Positions 46,534 to 54,620 of a stretch of 64,000 bases of DNA are shown one piece after another. The position numbers and the translations under genes are program-made. The DNA comes from DATBLE01 sp963791425 (GTDB lineage Bacteria > Actinomycetota > Thermoleophilia > Gaiellales > Gaiellaceae). The stretch covers positions 496,001 to 560,000 of the forward strand of contig CAWBSE010000004.1 in the NCBI GenBank assembly GCA_963791425.1. The letters are read 5' to 3'. Numbering within the stretch: position 1 is the first letter of the stretch; each line of letters begins with the position of its first letter. The notes beneath the pieces are model-generated. The model did no database searches. It saw nothing but the letters and a program-made list of their open reading frames with translations, and was not told where the DNA came from.

Positions 46534-47513
46534 GAGTGCTCCACGGCGAAGCGGACGAGATCCTCGACGTGGGCGAAGGCGAGCCCGGTGACGGTGTCCG
46601 CGGCCCCGTAGTAGATCGCCAGGCGGCCCGTATCGGCGTCGCAGAGCGTCGCGCACGGGAAGACGACGTTCGGCACGTCACCGACGCACTCGTACAGCGT
46701 CTGCGGAGCGAGCACATACGGCGTTGCCCGCGCGAGCACGCGCCAGGGCTCGTCCAGATCGAGGAGCGCGACGCCCACGCTGTAGACGAAGCCGTTGCAG
46801 GACGTGAGCACGCCGTGGTAGAGGAGCAGCCAGCCCTCGGAGGTCTCGATCGGGACCGGGCCGCCGCCGATCTTCGTCGACTGCCACGTCCAGGGGATCG
46901 GGCTCATCACGTGCCGGTGCCGGCCCCAGAACGTGAGGTCGGGGCTCTCGCTGTAGAAGATGTCGCCGAAGGGCGTGTGCCCGCTGTCCGAGGGGCGCGA
47001 GAGCATCGCGAAGCGACCGTCGATCCTCCGCGGGAACAGCACTCCGTTGCGGTTGAACGGTAGGAACGCGTTTTCGAGCTGGTGGAACGTCTCGAAGTCA
47101 TCCGTCCAGCCCACGCCGATCGTGGGGCCGTGGTAGCCGTTGCACCAGGTCACGTACCAGCGGTCGTCGACCCAGACGACGCGGGGGTCGTAGCCGTAGA
47201 CGAAGGCCCCGATCCCGGCGTCGTCGCACTCGAACCGGATCCGTTCGGGATCGAGCTGCCAGCTCACGCCGTCCTTGCTGAATCCACGGTGGAGCTGCAT
47301 CTGTCGCGTCCAGTCGTCGCAGCGGAAGACGCCGGCGAAGCCGTCGTCGAACGGGACCACGGCGCTGTTGAAGATGCTGTTGGAGGTGGGGAGCAGATCC
47401 CGGGGGATCACGGGGTTCTGCGAGTAGCGCCACACGGGCCGGTCCGATCCGGCCGGCCGATCCTCCCAAGGGAGGTTCGGCAGCGACGACCCGCCCAGGA
47501 CGCGCACCGTCAT
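46530..47513 (-). CDS. Family GH130-like glycoside phosphorylase/hydrolase
   Basis: A 327-residue five-bladed propeller enzyme resembling GH130 mannoside phosphorylases and mannosidases. Landmarks are NPVIPRDLLPTSNSIFNSAVV, a blade with YGYDPRVVWVDDRWYVTWC, and KIGGGPVPIETSEGWLLLYHG, the last being characteristic of GH130. The catalytic Asp would be in YDPRV. Whether it phosphorolyses or hydrolyses beta-mannosides cannot be read with confidence. It is cytoplasmic (no leader). ATGA overlap with the ABC gene and GTGA overlap with GH1 show co-translation. It broadens the locus from beta-glucosides to beta-mannosides. Confidence 0.85.
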   Translation of the reverse strand: MTVRVLGGSSLPNLPWEDRPAGSDRPVWRYSQNPVIPRDLLPTSNSIFNSAVVPFDDGFAGVFRCDDWTRQMQLHRGFSKDGVSWQLDPERIRFECDDAGIGAFVYGYDPRVVWVDDRWYVTWCNGYHGPTIGVGWTDDFETFHQLENAFLPFNRNGVLFPRRIDGRFAMLSRPSDSGHTPFGDIFYSESPDLTFWGRHRHVMSPIPWTWQSTKIGGGPVPIETSEGWLLLYHGVLTSCNGFVYSVGVALLDLDEPWRVLARATPYVLAPQTLYECVGDVPNVVFPCATLCDADTGRLAIYYGAADTVTGLAFAHVEDLVRFAVEHS

Positions 47514-48424
47514 TCCGGCCTCCCGATCGCGGCGATGTGATCCTCGTCGACGAGCACGAGCGGCGCCTCTTCGCGATCCGCCTCTTCGAGCCGGCGCGTC
47601 CGCTCGTCCGGCGGCGTCGGCTTCCACTTGCTGGTCAGGTGCGGGACGGAGTCGAGCAACATCTTCGTGTACGGGTGCTGCGGGTTGCCGAACACCTTGT
47701 CGGCCTTGCCCGCCTCGACGACGGCGCCGTGGCGCAGGATGATCGTCCGTTCGCTGATGTAGTTGCCGAGCGAGAGATCGTGGGTGATGAAGAGGATCCC
47801 GAGGCCGCGGCTCTTCAGGTCGCCCAGCAGGTTGAGCACGTCGATCCGGGTGGAGGCGTCGAGCATGCTGATGATCTCGTCCGCGACGAGCAGCTTGATG
47901 TCGAGGAGCAGCGCCCGGGCGATCAGCAGGCGCTGCAGCTGTCCGCCGCTCAGCTGGTGCGGGTACTTGTGCAGCACGTCGGCGGGGTTGAGGCCGACCC
48001 CCTCGAGCGCGCCCGCCACCTTGTGGTCCCACTCCTCGTCGCCGACGTCGTGGAAGTAGGCGTCCCTGATCAGCTTGAAGACGCGGTCGGCCTTGAAGAT
48101 CGGGTTGTAGGACGTGAACGGATCCTGGAAGACCCCCTGGACGCGACGGTAGTACTCCTTCAGCTTCCCGCGTTTGAAGTTGGCGATGTCCTCGCCCTCG
48201 AACGTGATCGTCCCGCTGGTCACCGCGGACAGCCGGAGGATCATCTTCCCGATCGTCGACTTCCCGCTCCCGCTCTCGCCGATCAGGGAGACGACCTCCC
48301 CGGGGCCCAGATCGAAGCTGACGTTGCGCACCGCGCTCAGCTTCTTCGAGCCGAACGCGCCGACCTTGTACTCCTTGAAGCACGAGTCGAGCTTCAGGAG
48401 CTCGGTGGCGGCTTCGTCTCTCAT
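47510..48424 (-). CDS. Oligopeptide-type ABC transporter ATPase (OppF/DppF-like)
   Basis: A 304-residue ATPase subunit. Walker A GESGSGKST, Q-loop FQDPFTSYNP, signature LSGGQLQR, Walker B LLVADEI and H-loop THDLS are all present. The second half of the Walker B/D-loop reads ISMLDAS. It forms the heterodimer with the next-upstream ATPase. In this context, next to beta-glycosidases, the substrate is more likely an oligosaccharide than a peptide; several family 5 systems import cello- or manno-oligosaccharides. It overlaps its neighbours by ATGA at both ends. Confidence 0.93.
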   Translation of the reverse strand: MRDEAATELLKLDSCFKEYKVGAFGSKKLSAVRNVSFDLGPGEVVSLIGESGSGKSTIGKMILRLSAVTSGTITFEGEDIANFKRGKLKEYYRRVQGVFQDPFTSYNPIFKADRVFKLIRDAYFHDVGDEEWDHKVAGALEGVGLNPADVLHKYPHQLSGGQLQRLLIARALLLDIKLLVADEIISMLDASTRIDVLNLLGDLKSRGLGILFITHDLSLGNYISERTIILRHGAVVEAGKADKVFGNPQHPYTKMLLDSVPHLTSKWKPTPPDERTRRLEEADREEAPLVLVDEDHIAAIGRPE

Positions 48425-49374
48425 GCGGCGAGGTTCCAGCAGGCGGCCGAATGCCCCGGCTCGAGCTCGACGAAGGGGGGCTCCTCACGACACTTGTCGG
48501 TCGCGAGCGGGCACCGGTCGCGGAACCGGCAGCCGCTCGGTGGGTCGAGGAGCCCCGGCGGCTGCCCGGGGATCCCCTTCAGCTTTTCCTTCTCGTACCG
48601 CACGCCGACCTCGGGCAGGGACGAGATCAGCATCTGCGTGTACGGGTGCAGCGGCTTGTGGATGATCGCCTCTGCCGACGCCTTCTCGGCCAGCTTCCCG
48701 GCGTACATGACCAGGATCGTGTCCGCGATCTGGTAGAGCACGGTCAGGTCGTGCGTGATCACGATCGTGCTCTTGACGAAGCCGCGCTCGCGGAACTCGA
48801 CGAGCATCTCGGCGACGGCCTTCTGCGTCGAGACGTCCAGCGCCGAGGTGATCTCGTCCGCGATGAGGAGCGACGGGTCGAGGAGGGTGGAGAGGACCAT
48901 CACCATCCGTTGCTTCATGCCGCCCGAGAGCTCGATCGGGAACATGCCGAGCACGGCGTGGTCGAGGCCGACCAGGTCGAGACGGCGCTCCAGTTCGGGC
49001 CACACGGTCTCGTGTTTGACCCCTCGCGACTCGAGCAGCTCCCGCGTCATCTGTCCGATCTTCCGGATCGGGTTCATGGCGCTCATCGAGTACTGCGGGA
49101 CGAGCGACACCTCCTTGAACCGGAACGGGTTCATGGCCTCGGTGTCCGAGATCGGGAGCTCGCGGCCGTCGAGCTCGACGCTGCCCTCGACGTACCGCAT
49201 CCGTCCGTCGAGGCGGATCAGGCTCTTGCCGAGCGTCGACTTGCCGCAGCCGGACTCGCCGGCGAGCCCCATGATCTCGCCGTCGCCGATCCCGAAGGTG
49301 ACGCCGTCGAGCGCCTTCACGTCGCCCGCCAGCGTCCGGTAGTAGACCTTGAGGTTGTCGACCTGCAGGGTCAC
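48421..49374 (-). CDS. Oligopeptide-type ABC transporter ATPase (OppD/DppD-like)
   Basis: A 317-residue ATPase with Walker A GESGCGKST, Q-loop VPQYSMSAMNP, signature LSGGMKQR and Walker B LLIADEI. The C-terminal oligo_HPY extension (SGCRFRDRCPLATDKCREEPP) has the usual cysteine cluster. It pairs with the OppF-like subunit. The start is GTG 49374; there is a four-base gap after the permease gene. Confidence 0.94.
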   Translation of the reverse strand: MTLQVDNLKVYYRTLAGDVKALDGVTFGIGDGEIMGLAGESGCGKSTLGKSLIRLDGRMRYVEGSVELDGRELPISDTEAMNPFRFKEVSLVPQYSMSAMNPIRKIGQMTRELLESRGVKHETVWPELERRLDLVGLDHAVLGMFPIELSGGMKQRMVMVLSTLLDPSLLIADEITSALDVSTQKAVAEMLVEFRERGFVKSTIVITHDLTVLYQIADTILVMYAGKLAEKASAEAIIHKPLHPYTQMLISSLPEVGVRYEKEKLKGIPGQPPGLLDPPSGCRFRDRCPLATDKCREEPPFVELEPGHSAACWNLAA

Positions 49375-49378
49375 CGGC

Positions 49379-50335
49379 TCACATCTCCCTGAGCTTCGGG
49401 TTGAAGACCTCGTCGAGGCCGACGTTCAGCACGTAGAGAGAACCGACGATCGTCATGATCGCGAGCCCCGGCGGCAGGAACCACCACCAGAGGTGGAGTT
49501 GCAGCGCCGCGTTCTGCACCGAGAGCTGCATCATCATCCCGAGGGAGATCGTGTTCGACGGCCCGAGGCCGATGAAGTCGAGGGTGGCCGCGATCAGGAT
49601 CGCGCCTCCGAACAGGAGGATGAACATCATGAAGAGGTACGAGCTCATGTTCGGGGCGATTTCCCTGAAGATGATCCTCGAGCTGCGCACGCCGCTCAGC
49701 CGTGCCAGGCTGACGAACTCTCGCGAGGTGAGCGAGAAGGTCTGTGCCCGGATCGCGCGGGCGGCCCACGGCCACGACGTGAGGCCGATGAAGACCGCCT
49801 CCGTCATGATCCCGCGGACCTGCAGGTAGGCGGCGATGACGAGCAGGAGCGCGAACGTCGGGATGACGAGGACGACGTTCGTGAGCATGTTCAGAACCTC
49901 GTCGACGGCGCCGCCGCGGTAGCCGGCGGTGAAGCCGACCAGCATCGCGATGATCGCCGCAATGCCGCCGCCTAGGGCCCCGACGATGAACGCCAGCCGC
50001 AGCCCGGTGGCGAACTGGGCGAAGACGTCCTGGCCGAGCAGGGTCGTGCCGAACCAGTAGCCGTCCTTCAGGGTCGGCGCGACCGAGAGTTGGCCTCCGT
50101 ACTCGAGCGGGGGGTGCTGTGCGAGAAAGGGGCCGATGATCGCGACCAGCAGCATGGCCAGCGTGATGCTGCCGCCGACGACGAACTTCTTGTTCCTGAC
50201 CGCGAAGTGCAGCGACTCTTCCAGGCCGCTCATCCGGCGCTTGCCGGGGGCGGCGGGCTTCTCCACGGCCCCGCCGGGCGGCCGTGCGGCGAGCCGCTCG
50301 GTCTCGGCGAGCCGTGCCTGGTCGGCCGCGCTCAC
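49379..50335 (-). CDS. ABC transporter permease (OppC/DppC-like)
   Basis: A 318-residue inner-membrane permease. A basic, Pro-rich cytoplasmic N-terminus (to about residue 45) leads to the first helix (VVGGSITLAMLLVAIIGPFLA), the periplasmic domain (LSVAPTLKDGYWFGTTLLGQDVF, the OppC landmark) and five more helices with the EAA loop near RLSGVRSSRIIFREIAPN. The start GTG 50335 overlaps the OppB stop as GTGA. Confidence 0.93.
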   Translation of the reverse strand: MSAADQARLAETERLAARPPGGAVEKPAAPGKRRMSGLEESLHFAVRNKKFVVGGSITLAMLLVAIIGPFLAQHPPLEYGGQLSVAPTLKDGYWFGTTLLGQDVFAQFATGLRLAFIVGALGGGIAAIIAMLVGFTAGYRGGAVDEVLNMLTNVVLVIPTFALLLVIAAYLQVRGIMTEAVFIGLTSWPWAARAIRAQTFSLTSREFVSLARLSGVRSSRIIFREIAPNMSSYLFMMFILLFGGAILIAATLDFIGLGPSNTISLGMMMQLSVQNAALQLHLWWWFLPPGLAIMTIVGSLYVLNVGLDEVFNPKLREM

Positions 50336-51327
50336 GCTTGCCCGCCTTGCATCCCGATGCGGGTCCGCGGATCGACGATCACGTACACGATGTCGATGAT
50401 GAAGTTGGCGATCAGGACGCCGACGATGATGAAGAGGAAGATGCCCTGGATCACGAAGTAGTCCTCGTTCGTGATCGCCCGGTAGATCTGGAATCCGAGC
50501 CCGGGGTACGAGAAGACGATCTCGGTGACGAGCGCGCCGGCCACGACCGCGCCGAGAACGAGAGCGAGCCCGGTGATCTGTGGCAGGAGCGCATTGCGGA
50601 ACGCGTACTTGCGAACGAGCTTCTGCGGTGCCCCGAGCGCCTCGAGGTAATGGGCGTAGTCGGACTCCAGCTCGTAGATGATCATGTTCCGCATCCCGAT
50701 CGCCCATCCACCCACGCCGACGAGGAAGAGCGACAGGAACGGCAGGACCCAGTGGCGGGCGAGGTCGAGCCCGAAGCTGAGCGTCCAGCCCTTGTTCGCT
50801 GTCGGGGAGTACGCGAAGCCGACGGGAAAGACCTGCCAGGTGACGGCGAAGACCCACGCGAGCATGATCGCGAGCCACATGTACGGCGTCGCCGTCAGCG
50901 CGTAGGCGACGGGCAGCGCGGAGTTGTCCAGCACCTTCCTGCGCGCCGCGAGCGCCCCGACCTTGTTGCCCACCCACCAGCTCAGCAGGACTGCCGGAAT
51001 CAGCAGCCCGAGCGTGTACGGGATCGCGTTGACGATGATCGAGGTGACGGACGAGGGGTACTGCAGGATGCTCGTCCCGAGATCGCCGTGGAAGAGCGAG
51101 ACCCAGAAGTAGAGGTACTGCTTCCACAGCGGGAGATCGAGGTTGAAGGAGCGCATGTAGGTGTCGAAGGTGTGCTGCGCGACCACTTCGTTGCGGATCT
51201 GGAGCCGTCCCATCAGGGTCAGGACGGGGTTGCCGGGCATCAGGTGCGGGATCGCCCAGTCGATGGTCACGGCCGCCACAAATGTGAGGCCGTAGATGAA
51301 GAGCTTTCTCAGGAAGTAGCGAACCAC
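50332..51327 (-). CDS. ABC transporter permease (OppB/DppB-like)
   Basis: A 331-residue permease with six helices. The N-terminal MVRYFLRKLFIYGLTFVAAVTI and the large loop with LPLWKQYLYFWVSLFHGDLGTSI are OppB marks. The EAA loop is EALGAPQKLVRKYAFRNALLP, and the last helix has FSYPGLGFQIYRAI. The start is GTG 51327. A 15-bp hairpin upstream (51362-51405) separates it from the solute-binding protein gene. Confidence 0.93.
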   Translation of the reverse strand: MVRYFLRKLFIYGLTFVAAVTIDWAIPHLMPGNPVLTLMGRLQIRNEVVAQHTFDTYMRSFNLDLPLWKQYLYFWVSLFHGDLGTSILQYPSSVTSIIVNAIPYTLGLLIPAVLLSWWVGNKVGALAARRKVLDNSALPVAYALTATPYMWLAIMLAWVFAVTWQVFPVGFAYSPTANKGWTLSFGLDLARHWVLPFLSLFLVGVGGWAIGMRNMIIYELESDYAHYLEALGAPQKLVRKYAFRNALLPQITGLALVLGAVVAGALVTEIVFSYPGLGFQIYRAITNEDYFVIQGIFLFIIVGVLIANFIIDIVYVIVDPRTRIGMQGGQA

Positions 51328-51361
51328 CGGGTCTCCTGACTGTCGCGGCGCCCGAGACGGG

Positions 51362-51405
51362 CCACCGCCCCTCCTCGCATGCGTTGCCGAGAGGAGGGGC
51401 GGTGG
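51362..51405 (-). promoter_or_regulatory. 15-bp intercistronic hairpin after the solute-binding protein gene
   Basis: CCACCGCCCCTCCTC (51362-51376) and GAGGAGGGGCGGTGG (51391-51405) are perfectly complementary around a 14-base loop. The hairpin lies between the binding-protein stop and the first permease start on the transcribed strand, and no T-run follows. Such structures usually protect the upstream message or terminate in part, giving more binding protein than permease. Confidence 0.7.
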
Positions 51406-51445
51406 TCGGTCACTGTGTTGCTACCGAATCAGCGGTTCTGCCGGG

Positions 51446-53188
51446 CTAGCCGGCCTTCGTGATGTGCGTGATCGTGTCGATCCCCGTCATCTGGAGATAC
51501 CCACGCCACATCACCGGTACGTACTGGCGGCTCGTCCCGGCCGTCGGCCAGTTCGTCCAGTACTTGGTCGTCATCTGCGCCCAGACGCCGTTGTACCAGA
51601 GCGGAATCAGCGGCAGGTCCTTCATCAGGATCGTCTGCAGCTGGTTGTTGAGCGCCTTGACCTGCGCCGTGTTCGACGGCGGGGTCTTGTCGAGCTTCTG
51701 GCTCAGTGCCCAGGCGGTCGCGTTCTGGTACCGCTCGAAGTTCGCGAACGTCTGACCCGTTCCGGTGGTGACGACGGGAAGGTGGAAGATGCCGTTCCAG
51801 TACGTCCACGGGTTGTCGCTGAGCTGGTAGTTGTTGTCGATCACGAGGTCGAACTTCCCCGTGTTGCGATCGCTCTGCCACGCGTTGAAGTCGCCGACCT
51901 TCGGCGTGATCCGGATGCCGGCAGCCTTCGCGGAGGCGACGATCATGTCACGTGCAGCCTCCCAGTCGGACCAGCCCTGGGGCACCTGAATGGTCAGGTC
52001 GATCTTCGACCCGTCCTTGTTCTGGAACATCCCGGAGCTGTCCTTGGAGTAGCCGGCCTTCGTCAGCATCGACGCAGCCTGCGACGTGCTGAACGAGAAC
52101 CCGTACTGCTTCACCGCGGGAGGACTGATCCACTTCTTCCAGGTCGGCAGCAGCCCGCTCGGGCTCGCCGGCAGGACGAGGTGGCCGTAGTCGTCGGTGA
52201 CGATCTTGTTCACGTCGATGCTCGTCGCCAGCGCCTTGCGGAACGCCGGATCGTTGAGCGGCTGGTGTGTGGTGTTCGGCTCCAGCCATGCCGTGTTCGC
52301 GGAGAGCATGTACGGCGCCTTCGGGAAGTACGTGTGCACCTTCCCGCTGTCGACCAGCTTGCTGACGCCGGGCAGGTAGTTGTTGTTCAGGTCCTCGATG
52401 CCCGAGAGGACACCGGAGAGCGCGTTCGTGTTGCTCGTGTTGACCAGGTCGACGATGTACTTCGGCTTGGGGGACGGGGACAGGTGCTTGTCGGCCGCCC
52501 ACCAGTGCGCCTTCTTCACCCAGACGACCCTGGTCGTCGGGTCGTAGCCCGACGGGTCGAGCTGGTACGCGCCGGTCCCGAGCGGGTCTTTCGGGCTGTA
52601 CGTCGTCAGGTCGGCGGCAGTCGTGATCGCGCCCCGTGCCTGTGCCGGGCTGATCATCGGCAGGTTCCACATCAGGTTCATCCACTGGACGTAGTTCGGC
52701 GTCGACTTGAAGTTGAAGACGACGGTCTGCCCGTGCACCTTGATGGGCTGCTTCAGATTCACCCAGAGGTTGTTCCAGAACGCGGTGTTGTAGCGCCCCA
52801 GGTTGAAGTTGAAGGCGACGTCCGATCCGGTGAACGCCTTGCCGTCGGCCCACTTGACGCCGGGCCGGGCGACCAGGGTGAACTGGTTCGCGCCCGTCCA
52901 CTTGGCGGATGACGCCAACCAGTTGATGTAGACGTCCTTCAGCGGGTCGTAGCGGAGCAGGGTCTCGTTGACCAGCCCCACCATGCCCGTGGCGTAGTTG
53001 CCGACATAGGGGTTCATGCCGGCGATGTTGCCCCACTGCGAACCGCTGGTGATCAGCGTGTCTGAGCGTTGGTACGCCTTCGCTTTCCACGAGGCACCTG
53101 CTCCGCCCGCCAGCGACGCAGTGAGTGCCACTGCGATGACGGCGACGAGCCCGAGGCCCACCACCGTTTCCCTTCTGCGAATCGCCAT
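51446..53188 (-). CDS. ABC transporter solute-binding protein, family 5
   Basis: A 580-residue extracytoplasmic binding protein. The N-terminus (M-A-I-R-R-R then GLGLVAVIAVALTASLAGG) is a secretion signal without a lipobox. The family 5 fold is shown by VNETLLRYDPLKDVYINWLASS, VKWADGKAFTGSDVAFNF and ALATSIDVNKIV. Many Trp and Tyr residues (NLWVNLK, YWNGIFHLP) would suit sugar stacking, as in cellobiose- and mannobiose-binding family 5 proteins. A strong ribosome-binding site (GGGAGG) precedes ATG 53188. It is the first gene of the importer/GH130/GH1 operon, divergent from lacI. Confidence 0.93.
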   Translation of the reverse strand: MAIRRRETVVGLGLVAVIAVALTASLAGGAGASWKAKAYQRSDTLITSGSQWGNIAGMNPYVGNYATGMVGLVNETLLRYDPLKDVYINWLASSAKWTGANQFTLVARPGVKWADGKAFTGSDVAFNFNLGRYNTAFWNNLWVNLKQPIKVHGQTVVFNFKSTPNYVQWMNLMWNLPMISPAQARGAITTAADLTTYSPKDPLGTGAYQLDPSGYDPTTRVVWVKKAHWWAADKHLSPSPKPKYIVDLVNTSNTNALSGVLSGIEDLNNNYLPGVSKLVDSGKVHTYFPKAPYMLSANTAWLEPNTTHQPLNDPAFRKALATSIDVNKIVTDDYGHLVLPASPSGLLPTWKKWISPPAVKQYGFSFSTSQAASMLTKAGYSKDSSGMFQNKDGSKIDLTIQVPQGWSDWEAARDMIVASAKAAGIRITPKVGDFNAWQSDRNTGKFDLVIDNNYQLSDNPWTYWNGIFHLPVVTTGTGQTFANFERYQNATAWALSQKLDKTPPSNTAQVKALNNQLQTILMKDLPLIPLWYNGVWAQMTTKYWTNWPTAGTSRQYVPVMWRGYLQMTGIDTITHITKAG

Positions 53189-53324
53189 GATGCTGTTTCC
53201 CTCCCTTGATGCGTTCGATCGCGTTGTGTGGTGATTCGATCGCTCTAGCGGCCGGAGTCCTGCTGCGGGCCGGCCCCGGGACTTCCCGCTCGTGCGCCCT
53301 GCTGCGCCCCCTTCGCGTCGTTTG

Positions 53325-53342
53325 TTCCCGTATTCGCGGGAA
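53325..53342. promoter_or_regulatory. Palindrome 1, candidate operator TTCCCG-tattcg-CGGGAA
   Basis: A perfect 6+6 inverted repeat, 18 bases long, in the 329-base gap between the divergent binding-protein and lacI genes. Nearby CCGGGAACG (53347-53355) and CCCGGGAACA (53368-53377) repeat the GGGAAC half-site. This is the expected form for a LacI-family operator. Confidence 0.5.
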
Positions 53343-53401
53343 GTTACCGGGAACGTTTAACAGATCTCCCGGGAACACGCAAGGGCAGGTTTCAGCTTCA
53401 A

Positions 53402-53419
53402 CTAGCCAGTTTTGGCTAG
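53402..53419. promoter_or_regulatory. Palindrome 2, candidate operator CTAGCCA-gttt-TGGCTAG
   Basis: A perfect 7+7 inverted repeat, 18 bases long, 77 bases from palindrome 1 and 22 bases upstream of the lacI -35 box. Its sequence differs from palindromes 1 and 3, so it may bind a second regulator. Confidence 0.45.
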
Positions 53420-53440
53420 CGGTTGCCCATGAATGACCCT

Positions 53441-53469
53441 TTGACAGCGTTGCGGTGCGAGGCTACAGT
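53441..53469 (+). promoter_or_regulatory. Sigma-70-type promoter of lacI-GH94
   Basis: TTGACA (53441-53446), a 17-base spacer, and TACAGT (53464-53469) are close to consensus. Transcription would begin near 53476, just before palindrome 3. Confidence 0.75.
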
Positions 53470-53478
53470 CCCGAAAGT

Positions 53479-53496
53479 ACCGGAAACAGTTCCGGT
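53479..53496. promoter_or_regulatory. Palindrome 3, candidate LacI operator ACCGGAA-acag-TTCCGGT
   Basis: A perfect 7+7 inverted repeat, 18 bases long, just downstream of the probable lacI start point. That position suits auto-repression by blocking RNA polymerase. It lies 77 bases from palindrome 2 and shares the GGAA/TTCC half-site core with palindrome 1. Confidence 0.6.
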
Positions 53497-53517
53497 GTTA
53501 ACCTGGAGCCACAACGA

Positions 53518-54561
53518 ATGTCTGCCAACGGACGCAGGGATACTCAGAGGGGACGCGCGACGATCCGCGACGTGGCCGAGGCGGCAGGCGTCTCGGTCGC
53601 GACGGTCTCCCGCGTCATCAACGGGCGCCCGGACGTCTCGCCGGCGACGCGCGACGCCGTCCTCCGCGTGGCGCGCGCCCACAACTTCACGACGAACCGG
53701 AGCGCGCGGGCGCTCACGGTCGGCCGGACCGGCCTCATCGGCCTCACGCTCCCGTACGTGGACGAGAACTACTTCACCGCGATCCTCTCCGGCGCGTCCG
53801 AGGCGCTGTACGAGCAGGACCAGCGGATCCTGCTGTGCCCCACGCACCACGAGCACGACCGCGAGGTGACACTCCTCGAGCGCCTGATGAACGGGACGAC
53901 GGACGGCGCGATCATCCTCCTCCCCGAGGAGTCGAGCGATGAGCTGCGCAAGCTCCAGGATGCCGGCTACCCCTTCGTGGTCGCCGACCCCCGGCAGCCG
54001 CTCGACGAGGGGATCCCGGCAGTCTCGGCCACGCATTCGACCGGCGCCCGGGTGGCGACCGACCACCTGCTGCGGCTCGGGCACCGGCGTATCGGGTTGA
54101 TCACGGGAACGTCCGGCTGGATGGCCGCGGACGAGCGCCTGGAGGGGTACACGACCGCCCTGGCCACGGCCGGGGTTCCGTTCCGCTCCGACCTCGTCAT
54201 CGACGGGCGTTTCACGTTGGAGAGCGGCCACGCGGCCGCACGGCGGTTCCTGGATCGTGACGATCCTCCGACCGCGATCTTCGCCTCGAACGACAACATG
54301 GCGGTCGGTGCGATGCGGGCCGTGCTCGAGCGCGGTCTGCGCGTCCCCGAGGACGTCTCCATCGTCGGCTTCGACGACACGGAGGTCGCGCGCAGCGTCT
54401 ATCCCCGGCTGACGACGGTCAGGCAGCCGCTCGCAGAGCTCGGCCGTACCGCCGTGAGCCTGCTCAACCGTCTGATCGACGGGCAGACCATCGAGGCCCT
54501 GCGGGTCGAGCTCGCCACGAGGCTGATCGTGCGCGAGTCGTCAGGGCCGGCGCCGGCGTAG
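53518..54561 (+). CDS. LacI-family transcriptional regulator
   Basis: A 347-residue repressor. The N-terminal helix-turn-helix (ATIRDVAEAAGVSVATVSRVING, residues about 15-37) is followed by the hinge (NRSARALTVGRT) and the periplasmic-binding-like sensor domain (GLIGLTLP, ASNDNMAVGAM, VSIVGFDDTEVAR). It probably senses an imported oligosaccharide or its product and controls both arms of the locus. The ATG at 53518 is chosen; the longer in-frame extension would lie in the promoter/operator. GH94 follows on the same strand. Confidence 0.93.
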   Translation: MSANGRRDTQRGRATIRDVAEAAGVSVATVSRVINGRPDVSPATRDAVLRVARAHNFTTNRSARALTVGRTGLIGLTLPYVDENYFTAILSGASEALYEQDQRILLCPTHHEHDREVTLLERLMNGTTDGAIILLPEESSDELRKLQDAGYPFVVADPRQPLDEGIPAVSATHSTGARVATDHLLRLGHRRIGLITGTSGWMAADERLEGYTTALATAGVPFRSDLVIDGRFTLESGHAAARRFLDRDDPPTAIFASNDNMAVGAMRAVLERGLRVPEDVSIVGFDDTEVARSVYPRLTTVRQPLAELGRTAVSLLNRLIDGQTIEALRVELATRLIVRESSGPAPA

Positions 54562-54620
54562 CCGCCGGGAAAGGGGCTCCGACGCGGTTCGGCCATTTCG
54601 ACGACGCCGCCCGCGAGTAC

